Positions 13,201 through 26,062 of a stretch of 64,000 bases of DNA are shown here, one piece after another (the stretch's first letter is position 1; each line of letters opens with the position of its first letter). The notes beneath the pieces are model-generated. The model ran no database searches, had not been told where the DNA came from, and was given only the letters and a program-made list of their open reading frames with translations. Origin of the DNA: Blepharisma japonicum (Eukaryota; Ciliophora; Heterotrichea; Heterotrichida; Blepharismidae); the NCBI GenBank assembly GCA_949751835.1, contig CATKHK010000050.1:282200-346199 (forward strand), given 5' to 3'. A program made the translations under genes and the position numbers.

Positions 13201-14453
13201 CAATATGGGAATTTAATTCAGGAAAAATGCTAAGAAAATATAATCTATATGATACTTTGTCAATGTTTATTGATTATGTATTTGATATTTAGACTCAAAA
13301 ATTAATGAGCGACTCTAAAAGCCGAAAAGGATATGAAGAAGATATTAAATGGCTCATGATAAATGGGTTTAGTTTTTCACTGAGATATGTTCATAAAGCA
13401 TCAAAAGATTTGTTAGAATGTGAAAAAAATACCAAAAGTGATAAAAGCATTGTTATTAATGGTTTATTTATTATTGGAATTTTAATTTGCGCCATTTTTA
13501 TAGCATTACTGATGGGTTTTGCTTATTTTTTAAAAGTCGTTTATGATAAATTTTGGTCAAATTTAAAAAAATCAGTTACTATGAGTTCTGATTTTTTGAA
13601 AGGCACTATTTTTGAAAGGCTTTCGTCAGTCCATAGCCAAGAATCAATTTATTATGATACCTATTATAAAAATTCCAAAAAAATATCGAACTATCATATA
13701 AAAACTACCCTTGCTAAAAGACTATTTTATAGATTAAGCTTGATTATTATTATTTCTCTTTGCTTTTATTTGGTCATGATATTTTATTTGTACAAAAGCT
13801 GTCAAGAATCAATGATAGATAGATCGAGATTATTACAAAATTTCAAATTTAGAAGCATTTTGATATCAAGGCTATCCTTGTATATTAAAGAAATAAATGA
13901 TAATTTATTCTTAAAATATTATCCAGAATCTTATGATTTTGCAAATCCTTATACAGAGTTTTATAAGGTTATTGATGAATATGGCTTGGAATATAAAAAA
14001 TTGCTATCAAGTAAATGAGATTATTTATTATCAAAAGATATCAAAGAAAGTCTTTTTGAGTCTACAAATTATCCTTTGAGCTATATGAAATTTGGGCTTA
14101 TTTCTGCTTCAAATTTGGTTATAGATGATTCATTATTTTTAAGTCAAGTTTACTCAGATAGTCAATATTCGGATTATTATGTAAGCACTATGACATTGCA
14201 AAGTGGCTTATCCAGCAGCTTTAAATTAGCAGATGCAAGCTCAAAAGATTATATTAAAAATCAGCTAAATTCGATGGTATCTCTTACAATCCTTTTTTCA
14301 GCTATTCTTGGGACTTTAAGTTTGTTTTATTATTTACCGTATTTAAGGCAGGAAAAGAAATTTGTTGATAAAGCTTGCTTTTTGCTGGAAATTATTGCTA
14401 GTTCTAAAGAAAATCAAGCAAAACTTCTTTTAAAAAAAAATAATAACTTATAA
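10254..14453 (+). CDS. TmcB/TmcC-like PAS multi-pass membrane protein, copy 3 (intact)
   Basis: Complete paralog of about 1384 residues; start ATG 10254, stop TAA 14451-14453. With UGA as Trp one frame is open throughout. The N-terminal membrane block begins near SLFWYPVKTPKNW. Then come EKSIRHLLSDKHC, the TPR region (IEYLQYLKKLHSAKNKD), GNILLKRKQ, the PAS-like region (GTIAFINSKASTLLKVS, NFIPSPY), a Lys/Glu/Asn-rich linker and the four-helix C-terminal block. Introns of 15 nt: 12796-12810 (stop-free), 12882-12896 and 13278-13292, at the same sites as in the other copies. It uses more TGA for Trp than copies 1 and 2, including a TGATGA pair near 10973. It is more AT-rich and more diverged, closest in feel to copy 4. 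Function is as for copy 2: unknown, inferred sensory. Confidence 0.82.
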
Positions 14454-14477
14454 TTTAAGGAAATTTTAAATAAATAA

Positions 14478-17400
14478 ATGATTACATTACTAAAGGAAGC
14501 ATCATCAAATAGCAGTCGCCAATTTTTAAATAAAAAAGGCTCAAAAGTGCTTGAAAAGACAAAGCAATTTATATTTGACTGTTTGATTAGGATATTTCAG
14601 CCTCAATTTACTCATAGTAAAAATTACCAGACTCAAGTAATTATTGAAATTATTACAAATTTTATAATGTGTCTGCAGGCTGCATCCATATTCTGATACC
14701 CAGGAATGACACTTGATGGCTGAGATAATTATTTTGTTTTCTGAAAATATATATGAATTTTTAATTATGATTGTGTATGTGTTAATTACAATATTTATAT
14801 TTATTGCTTTGCTGGACAAATCTTAGCAATTTTTTATTCCATTTTTACATTTCTATTGTATTTTGCAATAAAGGCATTAAATTGAAAATTCCCAAAAATA
14901 TTTATAGCAATAGCTAAAGAAATAATCAGCTTTTTTGCAACGGTTGGATTAATTCCTTTATTATCATTTTTATTTATCATTTTTAAGTACTCTACGTTTA
15001 AAGTCAGTAGGGTTCAGGAATATTATGAATCTAGCCCTGAATCCTTCGATTATGGGCCTATTGGATCAATAATCTGCATAATCACATTTGGACTTATAAT
15101 TACGATAGCTGCTATTTATGAGCTATTTACTGCTGATCTCAAACATACAAATTCTGATAGAAATTTGAGGGCAAGATCAAATTCAACATTAAGCTTATTA
15201 TGAATTTTATTTTGTGTTATACAAGTGGCACTTTTTATATCTCTTAACGCAAATTTAATTGTGACTTATTTGATTATAATATTGATTATGGCTATATTTT
15301 TATTCATAAAATATATATTTCTTTTACCTTATTACAGCACTTTAGGAAACTCAATTCATGCTGGGAAAATGGCCATCATAGCAACCTATTCTATAGCATT
15401 TATTTTTAGTTACATAAATAACAATGCCCTTGTGCTCACTTTATTGTGTATATTTTTGCCGCCATTTTCAGTAGCTTTAGAGTGAATTGTGGTATCCAAA
15501 AATTATTCCAAGCTTTCAAATACAGAAAATCCTTTATCAAGCCAGTACAGATTCGAGCATTCTATGCGAAATTTTCTTATTAACAAAAATTGCGATAATA
15601 GAGAAGAAGTTATAGAAATAATTTCTCACTACTCAAATAATAAACTTTTCACAAAAAATGGCCTCTTCGTCATATGAGAGGTTAACTTTTTTATCCATGT
15701 TGTTAAAGATGAGAGGATCGGAAGGATAAAACTAACTAAATTCCATTTATACAGGCCAAGTTTAGAAGGGAGTGTGCAAAAACTCAGAATGTCTAAGAAA
15801 TTCGATGAAAAAGAGTTTACACAATTGAATGAAATTGAATATCTGCGCTACTTGACAGATCTTCATAAAGCGAAAAGAAAAGATAGAAAAATCTGTTATG
15901 TAATATTAAATCTTTGGGCTGAAATAGCACGAAAAGCTCCAAAAATTCAAAAACTTAGATTTCTAACAGAAAAATTTTCAGACCTTGCAACACAAACTAA
16001 GCAATTATATAGAATTTTGGCAGAGAAAAACGAATATCCAGAAATCTTTGATTTATATGGAAATTTTTTAATTAATATCCTTGGTGATGTCGATGAAGGA
16101 AATTTAATTCTCAAAAGAAAGTTTAGATTAAAAGAAGATTCAGTCGTTATTGGAGGGCATCATAAGCGGCTAGAAGAATATGGTGAAAAATTTGGGATTA
16201 TTTTATTATCAACGGAGCCCAAAACTATCGGATCAATTTCATTTATAAACGAAAAGGCTGCAATGATGCTAAAAGTTTCTTCTACAGAAATAATTGGAAC
16301 AAGTTTAAATAATTTTATTCCATGGCCCTATTCTATAAATCATAATGAGAAATTAAAGAAGTTTTACAGTGCAGATACCAAAACAACTATAGATAGTATT
16401 CATACATTGATTCTTCAAGACAACTATGGCTATATTTTTGAATGCAATATTTTGATTAAGCTTACAGCGTTCAAGGATAAAGCTTATTTTATGGTTTCTT
16501 TTTCTCCAATTTTTTCTAATAGACAAGTGATTTTGGTGTCAAAAGAAGGAGAAATATATAACCATTCCAGTCATCTCTCTACATTACTAGGATGCTCAAA
16601 GCAAAATATGTCGAAAGAATATGTTTTTGACATTGCGCGTGGACTTGAATGGTTTGATATGAAATTATATGAACCATTCGCAATAAAATGCAATGGTATT
16701 GAATTGTTATTTGTCCATATAATTAGGGCAATAAAATCATCAGAAATTCATTTAGTTTTAGTGGTTAGCAATACAAATGAGATAGAAAAATGAAGGCACA
16801 AAGCATCTGATGAGCAATTAGAATTTTATAATAACAAAACTATGAGTTTCATAGAAATTCCTAAACTAAGCAGCGAAAAAATAGTCTTTGAGGAAAAAAA
16901 CTCTAAAATGAACTCTGGGCTTTATAGCACAATTGATGATCTTATTAAAATAAATTCCCAAATGGAAAGTAATGCTGAAATCCCAGAAAAAAATAGAAGG
17001 CTTTCAGTGTCAATAAATGAAAGCACTGTAAAGCCAACTTGTGATGGTATTTTATATATAGAAACTGCATATAAATCCATTAATTCCCCATTGATTTAGC
17101 TATCAATGCATTTTTTATACTAAGGGAAAAGCTTTTTATTGAAAAATGTTTTATATTAAAATCATTAATAAAGCATTTTTTTAGTATTTTAAATATTTTA
17201 AAGTTTAAATGTTTGAAAGGTTAAACCTAATTTAATTTATGTTTAGGATGTAAACTGTCTAAGCAAACAGAAATGTCAATAATAAGATTTCACTGAATTT
17301 TATTTTTAACTGTAATCTTAATATAGGCTGCTTCAATGATAGGGACGAATATTGGAATTTTAGTTTATATTGTTGAAAGCATTGAAAAGACAAGCTCATC

Positions 17401-18868
17401 TACAATTTTTACAAATTTGGGAGAAATTGAATATTTTTTAGGGACTTTTCCTTTATTGGTTCAAATGATTAATACAGAATTTTCTACAAATAACTCTCAT
17501 TTGTCTAATGATTTAGCAGATTTATATGACATAACTATGCAGCTTAATCTTCTACAAGATAAACTAATGAGTGAATTATCTCAATGAAGCTATTGTGAAA
17601 GTTCTAAAATAGTTTATGAACCTATCATACCTATATGAGAATTTAACACAGATTCTGAACTATTAAAATACAATTTATATGACGTTTTATCTCAGTTCAT
17701 TTATCATGTAGCTTTTATTTAGTCTCAAAAACTGCAAGCCAATATAATCAGTAGAAATGAATACAAAGAGGATGCTAAATGGTTGATGCGAAATGGAATT
17801 AGCTTTGTTTCTCATTTTATTGATAAAACATATAAAAGTCTTTCAGAATGTGAAAAAAATAGAATAAGTGATATCAGCTTTGTAGTTAACACTTTATTAG
17901 CAATTGGGATTATTATTTCTGCATTATGCTTAGCCACCCTTATTTATTTCACATTTTCTCTTAAATTTATATATGAAGAATTTTGACTTAATTTGAAAAA
18001 ATCTGCTATTTCTCATCATACTATGATAAAAAGTATTTCTATTGACCGACTTTTAACAATCCATGGCCATGATTTAACACACGATGGTACTGATTATTTA
18101 AAAGCTCCAAAACCAAGTAATTATTCTATTAAAACGACCCTTGCTAAAGATTTTGTTTTAAGATTAAGCTTACTTATAATATTTTCAGCAAGTTTTTATT
18201 TGCTTATGATTTTTTATTTTTATAGAAATTGCGAAATTTCAATGATAAATCGCCCAAAATTCTTACAAGATTTTAATAAATTTAGAATTTTGCTTTTACA
18301 AAATGAATTTTATATAAAAGAGCACAATGATCAGGGAATACGAAAATATTACCCAGAATCATACTCTATTTGCAATCCTTTGAAAGAATTATCTAACATT
18401 CTAATCGCCTATAAAAATACTCATAATAGCATGCAGTCTCCAGAGCTATCCAATTTAATATCAAAAGATCTAAAAATAGAATTTTATGAGAAAACAACTT
18501 TTCCTAATAATATTATGAGATATGGGCTCATGAATGCATATGAAATGATACTTTTAGATGCATTTTATATTAAAGAAGATTATTCTGAGGATAAATATTT
18601 AGATCATTTGATTAATGTTATTGAATTAGAAAAAATATTATTTTCTAGTGTTAATCTTGTAGATTCTAGTGCTAAAGAAGTTATTGAAGGGCAGCTGAGC
18701 TTAATGATATATCTTACTATTGCATTTTCAGCTATTTTGGGGAGTTTAAATTTATTTTATTATTTGCCATATGTAAGGAGTCAATTAAATTTCATTCGAA
18801 AGGCTTGCTTATTACCTAAAACTCTTATGAATTGAGAAGAAAATAGCAAAGGGGAATTTATTTACTAA
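14478..18868 (+). CDS. TmcB/TmcC-like PAS multi-pass membrane protein, copy 4 (interrupted by candidate IES)
   Basis: Starts at ATG 14478, only 24 nt after the stop of copy 3, and ends at TAA 18866-18868. The N-terminal membrane block, FEHSMRNFL, TPR region, GNLILKRKF, PAS-like region (GSISFINEKAAMMLKVS) and C-terminal four-helix block are all present. The frame is broken once: after the first intron (17047-17061) it hits TAG at 17097 and resumes in another frame near 17260. Taking out 179 bp between two TA dinucleotides restores the frame and the family spacing, giving about 1388 residues. The other 15-nt introns are 17312-17326 and 17708-17722. As the sequence stands here, the protein would end in the linker and lose its C-terminal membrane block. 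Either this copy is non-functional, or the insert is excised in some macronuclear DNA copies. Confidence 0.78.
17081..17259. mobile_element. Candidate retained internal eliminated sequence (IES)
   Basis: A 179-bp AT-rich segment starting with TA (17081) and followed by TA (17260-17261) separates two halves of the copy 4 linker. Its length is not a multiple of three and it contains in-frame stops (TAG 17097). There is no GT dinucleotide between the end of the first intron (17061) and the stop, so a GT-AG intron cannot remove it. Precise TA-to-TA removal gives 19 residues from the intron junction to the conserved Trp, the same as in all four other copies, with the shared Thr at position 10. An alternative equal-length choice, shifted 9 bp upstream (TA 17072 to TA 17251), also restores the frame. 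TA-bounded IESs are known from ciliate germline genomes. That this is one is inference. Confidence 0.6.
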
Positions 18869-19629
18869 CCAAATTTTAGAAGTAGCCTTAAAAAGTTTTA
18901 ACAAGTCTCTCCTTTTATTAATTAGCATTTGTGATTATTATATTTATATATTTGTTTGCTTTAATTTTTAAATTAAATGAAACAGAAATATTTTATCCCT
19001 ATAGCTAGATGAAAAATATATTTAATATTTACTGAATTTTGAATTAATTTAAATGATTTGAAAATAAAGTTGACCTTGGCCTTGAAATTAAAATTTAAAT
19101 GACGAAAAATTTTAAGCATCATAGATGAAACTAATTATTAATATTTTAATAAAAGATTTTCTAATGCAATAATTATTTGTAATGAGTGATTTAAATGATA
19201 GAAAGTATATAAAAATTAATTTTATAAACTAGCAAAAAGTATTTATTCAGCTTAAAGAAATAAGTGAGCCATTATTTTGCAATTCAATCTCCACTAAATA
19301 GAATATAAATATAAAAAACTCAAAATCAAATGCAAATTGAATTATTCAAATTCACTAATTTAATTTAAGAATCTAATCTTACTTGAGGCAAAAAGGTTAA
19401 TATTTTTATAAAATTAAAATAAAACGTTTCAGCTAATTTTTTTATAATTATAAAGAAATTATTTATTTGATAAGCAATAGTATTTCATTTTAGAACTTAT
19501 TATTTCTGTTTCAGTTCTTATTTTTACTATTTAAAGCTTTAATATTTATGAGGTAAATGTCGCCTATTGGGTAAATTCTTTGTTATTTATGCAGAGATAA
19601 ATATTTCAAATAAATATTAATATTTTATA
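18869..19629. other. Spacer between array copies 4 and 5
   Basis: Very AT-rich 760-bp spacer. I see no open frame with coding character, no copy relic and no clear hairpin. Confidence 0.6.
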
Positions 19630-22600
19630 ATGATTGATAATTTAGTGGAAGAATTTGAGGGCATAAACTACAATTTTGCAAGAAAAGAAACACCAAAAGA
19701 CTGAGAAAGACTAAAAGAATGTTTATGTGATTTTTTATCATGTTTCTTTAAACCTCAATTCAACAAAAAAATACAATATAAAAGCCAGTTGTTTATAGAA
19801 ACCATCAAACATGTCATATTATGCACACAAGTAGTATCAATTCTCTGATACCCAAGTATGGAGATCAGAGGCTGAAGCTCATGCTCAATTATATGGAAAT
19901 TTATCTGATTTGTAAATTATGACAGTTTATTTACGCATTTAAGAATTTATCGTATTGGCTTCATAATACAGATTTCAATTATGGGCTATTTATTCATAAC
20001 TTGATTGGTATTTTTCATACTGAAATTTTTCAATCGTAGAATTTCACAGGGATTTGTTTACATGTCAAAAATTATTGTAAGCTTTTTAGGTACAATATCA
20101 TTTATTCCTTCTATTACGATTTTATTGGTAACATTTAAATACTCAACATTTGATTTTAGTGAAGTTCAAGAATATTATGAAAATGATATATCAAGCTTTG
20201 ATTGTAGTATTTATGGAACTATATTGTCTCCTATATTTTTAATATTCTTAATTTTAGTAGCTTTTTTGAATGAATTTTTTACAGCTGATCTTAAACATTC
20301 AAATTCAACAAAAAATATTAGAGCAAGATCGCATTCTACGCTGGATTTATTATGGCTTGCATTTTGCATAATTCAGGTAAATATTTTTATTTTTTTGGAT
20401 CAAAAACAGATGGCTTGATATTGAACTGCTTTATTGACCATTTCGATATATCTGCTTATACAGTTTTGAATAGACTTGCCCTATTACAGCTATATTATGA
20501 ACTCAATACATATAAGTAAATTTAGCGTAATAGCTGTATGCTCAATAGCATTTTTATGTGGATACTGGAATGACGATGCAAGAACTTTAACTGTTTTATG
20601 CATTTTTTTCCCTCCTTCAGTTATATTTCTTTCATTTGCTTTGACATTCAAAAGATATTCGAGATTGAAAACTTATTCAAACTCTCCAAAAAATCAATTT
20701 CATTTTGAAAGATGCCTTCGGCATTATTTAATAGATAAATATTGTGGAGATATAGAAGAAATAATAAAAATATTTTCAGATTGCTTTAATAAGAAAAAAA
20801 TAGATATGGATGGACTATTTGTTATATGAGAAGCAAATTTTTGTATTAATATAGCTAAAAATGAAAGGTTAGGAAGACTAAAATTGACCAAAATTGATTT
20901 AATAAGGAAAAATATAGAAGCAGATCATCAAAGATTTAGAATTTTAAATAAATTGGGGATGAAAAGTTTATCTAAATTATCGGAAATTAAATATATGGAG
21001 TATTTGACAAAGCTTGATGAAGCAAAAAAATATGACAAAAAAATCTGTTACGAGCTATTTAAATTTTGGACAGAAATTTCTTCTAGAAAACCAAAAATTA
21101 GGAAGTTAAAGCCATTGATGGAAAAAATTTCAAATCTTTCTATAAGGGTTAAATTATTATATAAGTCAATTTTGACTAACAATAATTACTCAGAAGCTTG
21201 GGAATTATATGGGCTGTTTCTAAAAAATATACTTGGAGAACATGAGAAAGGGAATTTAATGCTAAAAAGACAGCATGAAAATAAAGAAATGAGCTCAACT
21301 CGAATTCCCAGTTCAAAAATTGAGTATAATGAAAATTTATGTGTTATATTAATATCTTTGGATGCAGACTCATTTGGCAGTATATCATACATAAATAGAA
21401 AAGCTTCGCAAGTCTTGAAAGTTTCTCTTGATGAAGCAATAGGGAGAGATATCAATGACTTTATTCCAAAACCATACTCCTTATTTCACAGTGAAAAAAT
21501 GAAGCAATTTTATAAAAATGGCACAAAAACTAGACTGGAAAGGTTAAATTTTTTAGTGCTACAAGATGGCTATGGGCATATTTTTGAATGTAATTTAATA
21601 ATTGAACTTACTGCATTTAACAATAAGGCATATTTTATGGTTAGATTTATGGAAATCTTGCGCAAAAGACAAGTAATTTTATTATCTAAAGAAGGAGAAA
21701 TCTATAATCATTCAGAAAATTTAGGACCGATTATTGGATATCAGCAAAAAGACTTTAAAAATATAAACATTTCAGATGTCTTTCCAGGAGTCAAGCTAAA
21801 TAAACTGTATTTATTTTTGCCAAAAATAATAATGTCAAATGAAAATAAGCTTGCTTTGGTTCACCTTCAAATAGCTATAAATCTATTCACAATCCATTTA
21901 ATTTTTGTGATAAGTGATAGTTTTGACATCGAAAAATGGCAAAATGAAGAAGCTCCTGAACAAATAGAATTTTTCGGACAAGCTGAATGCCAGATTAATG
22001 AAAACTATGAAGAAATTAGTCACAAAAAGCCTAAAAATACTTTGATATCAATGAATTCTGCCGATCAAATTTCAAAAGCATTTTTAAATGAGGAGCACCT
22101 ATGAGAAACAGCTGCAGATCACAAGGGGAATCAAAATCAAGAAAAGAGCATATCAGCAGACCGTATTTTCTATTTAGAGTTATCCGCTCGATATATAAGA
22201 AGAACCGAATATTCGATCAGAAAATTTTGATGGATTTTACTTTATGCAGTATTTTTCATATAGATTTTAGCAATGATAGGGACAAATATAGGCATTTTGA
22301 TATATATTATCAGCAATGTTAATCATACAACTTCTATGGAAGTGTTTTCAAACCTTGGAAACATTGTTTATCTCATCGGAACATCACCAATTTTAATTAG
22401 AGTCATTGAGCAAGGAGTGTTTAACTTGAATCAAGAAATGCAATATATAAAAGACATTAGAGCATCATTAATTGAGCTTCAAAATTCTCTTAAAAGTGAT
22501 TATTCTGAATGGAGCTATTGCCCTAGCTCTGATATAATAGTTAAAAACATTGTTCCCGTATGGGAGTTTAGTCAAGAGCCTAAACTAAAGTACTATAACT

Positions 22601-23820
22601 TTTACGATTTCGTATCATTGTACATTGATTATGTATTTTTTATGTAGTTGGGAAAATTAATGCAAGGTTTCTCTACAAATATCCCAAACAAAGATGATAT
22701 AAAATGGCTAGAAATAAATTCGATAAGCTATCCTTTCCAGTATTCAAATAAAGCTCTAGAAGATCTTGTGGAGTGCGAAAAGAATAGAATTTATGATAAA
22801 AGCCAAGTCATAATTACTTTGATAACTGTTGGAACAATAATCTGTGGTGCATGCTTGGCATTGCTTATGTATTTCAGCTTTATACTGAAATTTATATATG
22901 ACAAAGCATGAACATATTTAAGAAAATCTGCTATTTTTAACCATATTTTGCTAAAACAAGCTTGCTTAGACAGGCTTTTATCAGTTCATGGTGTTGAAAT
23001 GATGAATGAGCACATATCAAATGAAATAATCCCAAAAAATATGAACTTTAATATGAAAACAACTCTCACAAAAAATTTCTTCATAAGACTCTGCATTTTT
23101 GTTATAATTTCACTATGTTTCTATTTGCTTACTATTTTTTATTCTTATGATATCTGTGAAAATTACATGATAAATAGGCCAAAACTACTACAACTCTTTA
23201 ATAAACAAAGAATATTACTTGGGAGACTTTTGTATTATGCTAAAGAAATAGATGATCAGTCAAGCTTAGATGATTTTCTAAATTCCTATTCTTTTCAAGA
23301 TCCAAGAACTGAATTTGATAAATTAATTGAAGAATATGAAAATTTAGACTCCAGAAAATTGCTTTGAAATAGAATGAGTGAATTTCAATCTGATGAAATT
23401 AAAAGCTATCTTTATGAAGGAACAGATTATTCCGGTGACTATTTGAAGTATGGATTAATCCCTGCAGCGCATTCTTTAATTTTTGATTCTGTTTATATAA
23501 GAGAGACATACAATGAACCAGAGTTCCTTAATCTATTTGCAGAATCCATATATTTGCAATCAGCTATGACAGAGTTTTTACCATTATCGGAAAAACGAAC
23601 AAAAGATGCAATTTTTTATCAGCTAAATATAATTGTATATACAACTGTTATTTTTTCAATAGCTTTGGGAGTTTTGTATCTCTGCTACTATTTGCCTTAT
23701 TTAAAAAGAGAAATTTCTTTTCTCAAAAAGTCAAGAATTTTGCCCAAAATCATTTCAAACTTGACTTCTCATAAGAGTAAGATAGATTATCAGCAAGCTA
23801 TTAATAATTCAGAATTTTAA
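19630..23820 (+). CDS. TmcB/TmcC-like PAS multi-pass membrane protein, copy 5 (intact)
   Basis: Last array member, about 1381 residues; ATG 19630, TAA 23818-23820. It has the same order of parts: SILWYPSMEIRGW in the N-terminal membrane block, FERCLRHYLIDKYC, FVIWEANF, TPR region (IKYMEYLTKLDEAKKYD), GNLMLKRQH, PAS-like region (GSISYINRKASQVLKVS, DFIPKPY), linker and four-helix C-terminal block. In-frame TGA codons (several in the first 300 nt, plus 22102, 22909 and 23365) are Trp. Introns of 15 nt: 22163-22177, 22249-22263 and 22633-22647. The linker is shorter than in copies 1 and 2 and the copy is well diverged, so it is an old member of the array. The role is unknown beyond the inferred membrane sensor. 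Confidence 0.82.
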
Positions 23821-24071
23821 ATATGAGGATGACTCATATAAAATTTTAAGAAAATTACTAAATTCTATATATTTTTTATCTAACTTAAGAGGTTTTTGCA
23901 AGATTATTGAATTTTCCTTAAGCCAATTTGCAGGATTCAAGAAATAATTTCGAAAGATCTCATCAATTTTATAAGTAAGTTAAGCATAATTCTCAAATCA
24001 TTTCTTGGGTATTTATATAAAAAATTCACAAATTATTAATTTTTTTATTCACTGATAATTATTATATTAAT

Positions 24072-25154
24072 CTAATATTTACTGAGAATGTTCAATATTT
24101 CTTTTGTTAGGAACTCTTGTATTTTTTCTGGATCACTAATTACCTTGCAAATGTCTTTTATATCATCAATGGAAGTAGGTATCGTGTCCAGTCCAAAGTC
24201 ATAATCTAGGTTCAATACAAGCTTTTCTTTATTATCCATCAATTCAAAATTTTGTTTTAATTTCTTGACAATTTTTAAATTATGTTGCAGATTTCCTACT
24301 ACTTGATCAATCGAATCTTTAAATTCTGAATTCGTAACATTTTTGAACTCTTCGAATTTCCCCCTTAAGTCTTCAGATATTCGTTGGATCATCTCGATTA
24401 TTTTTTTTTCTGCATTTTCAATGTTATTTTTCATAATTGACTCTCCAAGTCGAGAAACATATTGGGTGATTTCATCATATGATTTTGTCCACACATTTAT
24501 TTGAGCTTCAAGTTTTGATTCTAATTCGCTAAGAAGCTCTTCTTTTTTGCAAATTAGTTCTGAAACCTTCTCAGATTCTAGGTCTATGCAATTATGAAAT
24601 TTATGGCTGAAAAGACATTTTCCACAGCAAAGGGAGGAATGATCTTGGCAAAAGCCTATTAAATATAAGCCATGTTCTGGGCATCTTTTTCGCGAATTAT
24701 CAGCTTCTTGTAGCAGTGCATAATTTATGGGCAAAAATTCTATAAATGAGTTAAATGGTTTTCTGTCATAGGGGCATTGTGCCATACCTATTGTAATTTT
24801 TATTTTTCCTAAGCAAACCCGGCAAAAAGTATGCCCACAAGGTAGACATATGGGTTCTCTTTCAACAGAATTATAAGTATTTAAACATATAGGGCATCTT
24901 TGATAAGAACCCCAGAGATACTTGCCTATCGAGCTATCTCAGCTATATTGGTTTAATTTATCCATCAGCGTTTTTCCACTTTGCATATCCCAAGCAATTT
25001 TATCGAAGGCTGAATCTATCAAGTTGTAGGAAGAAGATGGGAAATGGATGGCACTTGAATATTTCGATTTTCTAGGGTAGGTTTGGTTGCGAGTTGACTC
25101 CTTTTTTGGACTGTAAAGGCTATTTCTGGCCTTTCTTATTCTAAGCTTTACCAT
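24072..25154 (-). CDS. RING and B-box zinc-finger protein with coiled coil (TRIM-like)
   Basis: About 360 residues, start at 25154, stop TAG 24072-24074; the TGA at 24939-24941 is read as Trp. After a basic, Ser-rich N-terminus of about 70 residues comes a C3HC4 RING (CPIC, CGHTFCRVC, CPYD; about residues 90-130). Next is a B-box-like zinc region (CPEH, CQDH, CCGKC, HKFHNC), then a long charged coiled coil. This is the usual order of TRIM-type ubiquitin ligases, but no C-terminal recognition domain is visible. Likely an E3 ubiquitin ligase, possibly self-associating through the coiled coil; the substrate is unknown. The gene converges with array copy 5 across a 251-bp spacer. Two further RING proteins of related layout lie at 46498-47475 and 60944-61888. 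Confidence 0.8.
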
Positions 25155-26062
25155 TATAAATATAAGTTGAAATTAATGATAATAAACAAATAATTTTATT
25201 AATTTAATTGATAAGCAATTGAAGACAGGCACCTATTTGATCATACTTTTTCTGGAAAGTTTATTTTTCATATATTCTCAATTTGACTGCTTCGGGAATA
25301 TTCCATCAGTACCATAATTATTGTCATCTAACTAAAACCAACAATTATGACTTGTTAAATGGAACCACTTAAAGTTTAATTTAAGCAATTTTTAGCAGTA
25401 ATTTCATCAAAAAATTCAACTTTAAAAATACAGGCTTTTTGCTGCAAATTTTTCTATTCGTATATTGAAGATTTTAAAGTAATTAAAAAGCAACTAAAAT
25501 TTTGCAAAATAATTTTTAGAATAGAAACTCTTAAGCCGCAAGCTGGTAAGAGAAATAAAAGACAAATTTAAGGTCATTTTTAATTTTCGTTTAATTATTG
25601 ATTAATAGGGACTAAGATTAGAAGAAAATGTGTGAGGATAATGAAGTAAGATTTATATTTTTGAAATTAAATTTAAAACAATTGTAAAGACAAAAAAGAG
25701 TTGATATAGCTCCAGAAATAATTAGAGGACAAAAATTAGAAATGGAGAGCATTTTTTACAATTCTTTAAATTCATGAAATATTAGATTTTTAGGAACTCT
25801 AATTCATAAAAGTAATTTTCATGAATTCTTTAAGCAAATCTAAGATAAAGAATGAGTATAAATCATAATATAAGTTTATTTATTCTAAAAGCTACTTAAA
25901 ATGCAAAAATTTTTGGCTGTTACATTCTAAGTTGAATTGCTTTAAATTTCTTTTAATTAAATATTGAACCATAGAAAAATTTTCTTATTATAATTATTTA
26001 CACAAATTCATCTGCCATTTCTTGGAGAGATTTTTATTTCTAACTAAATTTAAGTTTTAAAT
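25155..26062. other. AT-rich spacer with one doubtful small ORF
   Basis: About 900 bp between two minus-strand genes. Apart from the doubtful plus-strand small gene at 25628-25843, I see nothing recognisable. Confidence 0.5.
25628..25843 (+). CDS. Doubtful small gene with a possible 15-nt intron
   Basis: From ATG 25628 a frame runs to a TAA at 25685-25687 that sits inside a possible 15-nt GT...AG segment (25684-25698). Removing it gives a 66-residue product ending at TAA 25841, with one TGA as Trp (near 25776). The second half (LEMESIFYNSLNSW) has mixed charged and hydrophobic residues as in a real protein. However, the supposed intron is A-rich, unlike the T-rich GTA...TATAG introns elsewhere in the window, and no family is recognised. 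Treat it as a weak candidate. Confidence 0.2.

Noticed and set aside
17100-17259. Explanation of the copy 4 break as a normal long intron
   Set aside because: There is no GT after the first intron before the stop, and all other introns in the window are about 15 nt.
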